The notes beneath the pieces are model-generated. The model saw nothing but the letters and a program-made list of their open reading frames with translations. It had not been told where the DNA came from and searched no databases. Both the position numbers and the translations under genes were made by a program. DNA of 6,624 nucleotides from positions 1 through 6,624 of the forward strand of contig CAUBUJ010000094.1 in assembly GCA_958439155.1 (NCBI GenBank), read 5' to 3'. Source of the stretch: an uncultured Veillonellaceae bacterium. Its GTDB lineage: Bacteria; Bacillota; Negativicutes; Veillonellales; Dialisteraceae. Positions 4,790-6,624 of the stretch are shown one piece after another. The first letter of the stretch is position 1. Each line of letters opens with the position of its first letter.

Positions 4790-6624
4790 ATGGAAGAAAC
4801 AAGCAAAATAAAGACCGATCCTTTCGTGCATCTTCATGTGCATACAGAGTACAGCCTCTTCGACGGGATCAGCCGAATTCCGGACCTGGTGTCCTATGTG
4901 AAACATCTGGGCCAGACGGCGATTGCCATTACCGATCACGGCGTTATGTACGGCGCGGTCTACTTGTACAAGGAATGTCTCAAGCAGGGCATCCATCCCA
5001 TCATCGGCTGCGAAGTGTACGTGACGAGAGGGAGCCGCTTTGAGAAAGGCGGGGACAAGGAGAAACTGGGCCATCTGATTCTCCTGGCGGAAAATAATGA
5101 AGGCTACCGGAATCTTGTGAAGATCTGCTCCAAAGGCTGGACCGAAGGATACTATCACAAGCCCCGGGTGGATCACGACCTGCTCACGCGGTACCACAAG
5201 GGCCTGATCGCGCTCTCTGCATGTGTCGCCGGCGAGCTCCCTGCGGCCATTCTGGAAGGAAAGATGGAAGAAGCCCGGAAGGTGCTCCGTTTCTATATGG
5301 ATACCTTCGGGAAGGACAATTATTTCATCGAGCTCCAGAATCACGGGCTCCCGGAAGAAGCGGCGGTGCGGCCGGTCCTGGCGGGGCTCGCCAAAGAATA
5401 CGGCATAGGTCTTGCAGCGACCAACGATTTTCACTATGTCCGGAAAGAAGACGCGAAGAGCCAGGAAATCAAGCTATGCATTTCCACAGGCAAGACCCTG
5501 GACGACCCGTACCATTTCCATTTCGCTAACGACGAATTTTACTGTAAGTCCGGCGCGGAAATGGAGGCCCTTCTCGGGCAGTTCCCCGGCGCCATAGAAA
5601 ATACGAAGAAGATCGCCGACCGCTGCCAGGTGACATTCACGTTCGGTGAGCACAAGCTCCCTTCCTTTGCTGTGCCGGAAGGAGAAACGGCGAAGACTTA
5701 CCTGCGGAAACTCTGCGAGGCAGCCCTGCCCAGGCGGTATGACCCGGTGCCGGAAGCGGCAAGAAAACGCCTTGACTATGAGCTCTCCGTCATCGACCAT
5801 ATGGGATTTTCCGATTACTTTCTCATCGTGATGGACTTCATCCATTACGCCAAGTCCCACGGCATCCCCATCGGCCCGGGCCGGGGGAGCGCTGCCGGGA
5901 GCATTGTGGCGTACCTCCTCCATATTACTGAGCTGGATCCGCTCCGGTTTGACCTCCTGTTCGAACGGTTCCTCAATCCGGAGCGCGTGTCCATGCCCGA
6001 TATTGATACGGACATCTGTTACCGCCGCCGGGGCGAAGTGATCCAGTACCTGGCCAGAAAGTACGGCGAAGACCATGTGGCGCAGATCATTACGTTCGGG
6101 ACACTCGCCGCGCGGGCAGTGATCCGCGACGTGGGCCGCGTCATGAATGAGCCCCTCCGCCAGGTGGACCAGATCGCGAAAATGGTTCCTGCCGGCCCGG
6201 GGGTAACCCTTCAGAAAGCGCTGGACGGGTCTCACGATTTCAAGACCATGTACGAACGGGAACCGGTGATGCATGCCATGATCGATCACTGCCTGAAGCT
6301 GGAAGGCCTTTCCCGCCAGGCAGGAACCCACGCGGCAGGGGTGGTGATCTGTTCTTCTCCGGTGGATGACTACGTGCCGATCCAGCTCACCCAGGACGGT
6401 TTCCTCCAGACCCAGTATGAAAAAGATCTGGACGAGGAACTGGGCCTTCTCAAAATGGATCTGCTCGGGCTTCGGAACCTTACGGTGATCCAGGACGCGC
6501 TCAAAATGATCCGTGAGAATTACGGCATCGATCTGGATATCAACGCCCTCCCCAGCCGGGATGAGGAGACGTGCCGCATGCTCTGCGCCGGCGATACGGT
6601 AGGCGTCTTCCAGTCCGAGTCGGC
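4790..6624 (+). CDS. dnaE: DNA polymerase III alpha subunit DnaE, N-terminal 611 residues
   Basis: DnaE is the C-family replicative polymerase that extends DNA at the fork. The reading frame is open to the window edge and so is 3'-truncated; full-length DnaE is about 1,100-1,200 aa. The PHP domain (about 10-280) opens with HLHVHTEYSLFDG (14-26). Its nine metal-site positions, aligned by eye to mycobacterial DnaE1, are His16, His18, Asp25, His50, Glu75, His95, Cys145, Asp213 and His215, all kept. The palm carries GRGSAAGS (364-371), PDIDTD (403-408) with catalytic Asp404 and Asp406, and KMDLLGL (555-561) with the third catalytic Asp557. The fingers begin near the end. GAAAGGA at 4778-4784, 5 nt before the ATG, supports the start. 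It is preceded at once by a terminator-like hairpin. It is not PolC, which has a different domain order. Confidence 0.97.
   Translation, partial: MEETSKIKTDPFVHLHVHTEYSLFDGISRIPDLVSYVKHLGQTAIAITDHGVMYGAVYLYKECLKQGIHPIIGCEVYVTRGSRFEKGGDKEKLGHLILLAENNEGYRNLVKICSKGWTEGYYHKPRVDHDLLTRYHKGLIALSACVAGELPAAILEGKMEEARKVLRFYMDTFGKDNYFIELQNHGLPEEAAVRPVLAGLAKEYGIGLAATNDFHYVRKEDAKSQEIKLCISTGKTLDDPYHFHFANDEFYCKSGAEMEALLGQFPGAIENTKKIADRCQVTFTFGEHKLPSFAVPEGETAKTYLRKLCEAALPRRYDPVPEAARKRLDYELSVIDHMGFSDYFLIVMDFIHYAKSHGIPIGPGRGSAAGSIVAYLLHITELDPLRFDLLFERFLNPERVSMPDIDTDICYRRRGEVIQYLARKYGEDHVAQIITFGTLAARAVIRDVGRVMNEPLRQVDQIAKMVPAGPGVTLQKALDGSHDFKTMYEREPVMHAMIDHCLKLEGLSRQAGTHAAGVVICSSPVDDYVPIQLTQDGFLQTQYEKDLDEELGLLKMDLLGLRNLTVIQDALKMIRENYGIDLDINALPSRDEETCRMLCAGDTVGVFQSES

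Noticed and set aside
4349..5434. 361-aa minus-strand reading frame across the cydB-like gene, the hairpin and dnaE
   Set aside because: It is antisense to two well-supported genes and crosses a terminator; long antisense frames are expected in GC-rich DNA and the translation shows no family motif.
5474..6331. 285-aa minus-strand reading frame inside dnaE
   Set aside because: Antisense shadow of the conserved polymerase domain with no recognisable protein features.
1..6624. CRISPR arrays, tRNA or rRNA genes, insertion sequences, attachment sites
   Set aside because: No regularly spaced repeats, no cloverleaf with the TTC-type arm, no transposase motif and no terminal inverted repeats were seen; all long stretches are explained by genes.

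Overview
The window is an ordinary bacterial chromosomal stretch with high GC content, nearly all coded on the + strand. Purine-rich Shine-Dalgarno sites (AAAGGAG, AGGAGG type), tight gene overlaps and U-tailed hairpin terminators suggest a Firmicute. The GC-rich composition together with a cytochrome bd-like gene makes a Negativicute (Dialister/Veillonella-like) my best guess, but that is inference from style and I see no taxonomic marker.

Layout. (1) 1-135: the tail of an upstream unit, ending in a strong terminator hairpin (35-83) whose loop holds the -10 box of a likely promoter for the next operon. (2) 136-3126: a four-gene, tightly coupled operon: trmB (tRNA m7G46 methyltransferase), an FtsW/RodA-family glycan polymerase, an unrecognised 143-aa protein with a faint resemblance to the C-terminal half of PfkB kinases, and trpF (phosphoribosylanthranilate isomerase). 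(3) 3159-3197: a bidirectional terminator between trpF and a convergent small minus-strand gene. (4) 3208-3429 (-): a very basic 73-aa protein. (5) 3430-3573: a divergent promoter region with two extended -10 elements, an inverted repeat resembling a Rex operator, and a repeated GGATCCG in the leader. (6) 3574-4518: a divergent CydB-like membrane protein with no CydA beside it, followed by a 54-aa acidic protein (4533-4697). (7) 4697-4777: a branched, U-tailed hairpin ending 12 nt before dnaE. (8) 4790-6624: the first 611 codons of dnaE (DNA polymerase III alpha), cut by the window edge, with a metal-site-complete PHP domain and all three catalytic aspartates.

How they work together. The first operon mixes tRNA modification, cell-wall synthesis and a single tryptophan-pathway step, so it looks like a co-transcribed housekeeping group rather than a pathway. 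The most unusual part is the 3.2-4.8 kb block: an orphan CydB homologue behind a possible redox-sensing operator, flanked by two small uncharacterised proteins. I see no CRISPR array, insertion sequence, phage gene, tRNA or rRNA.
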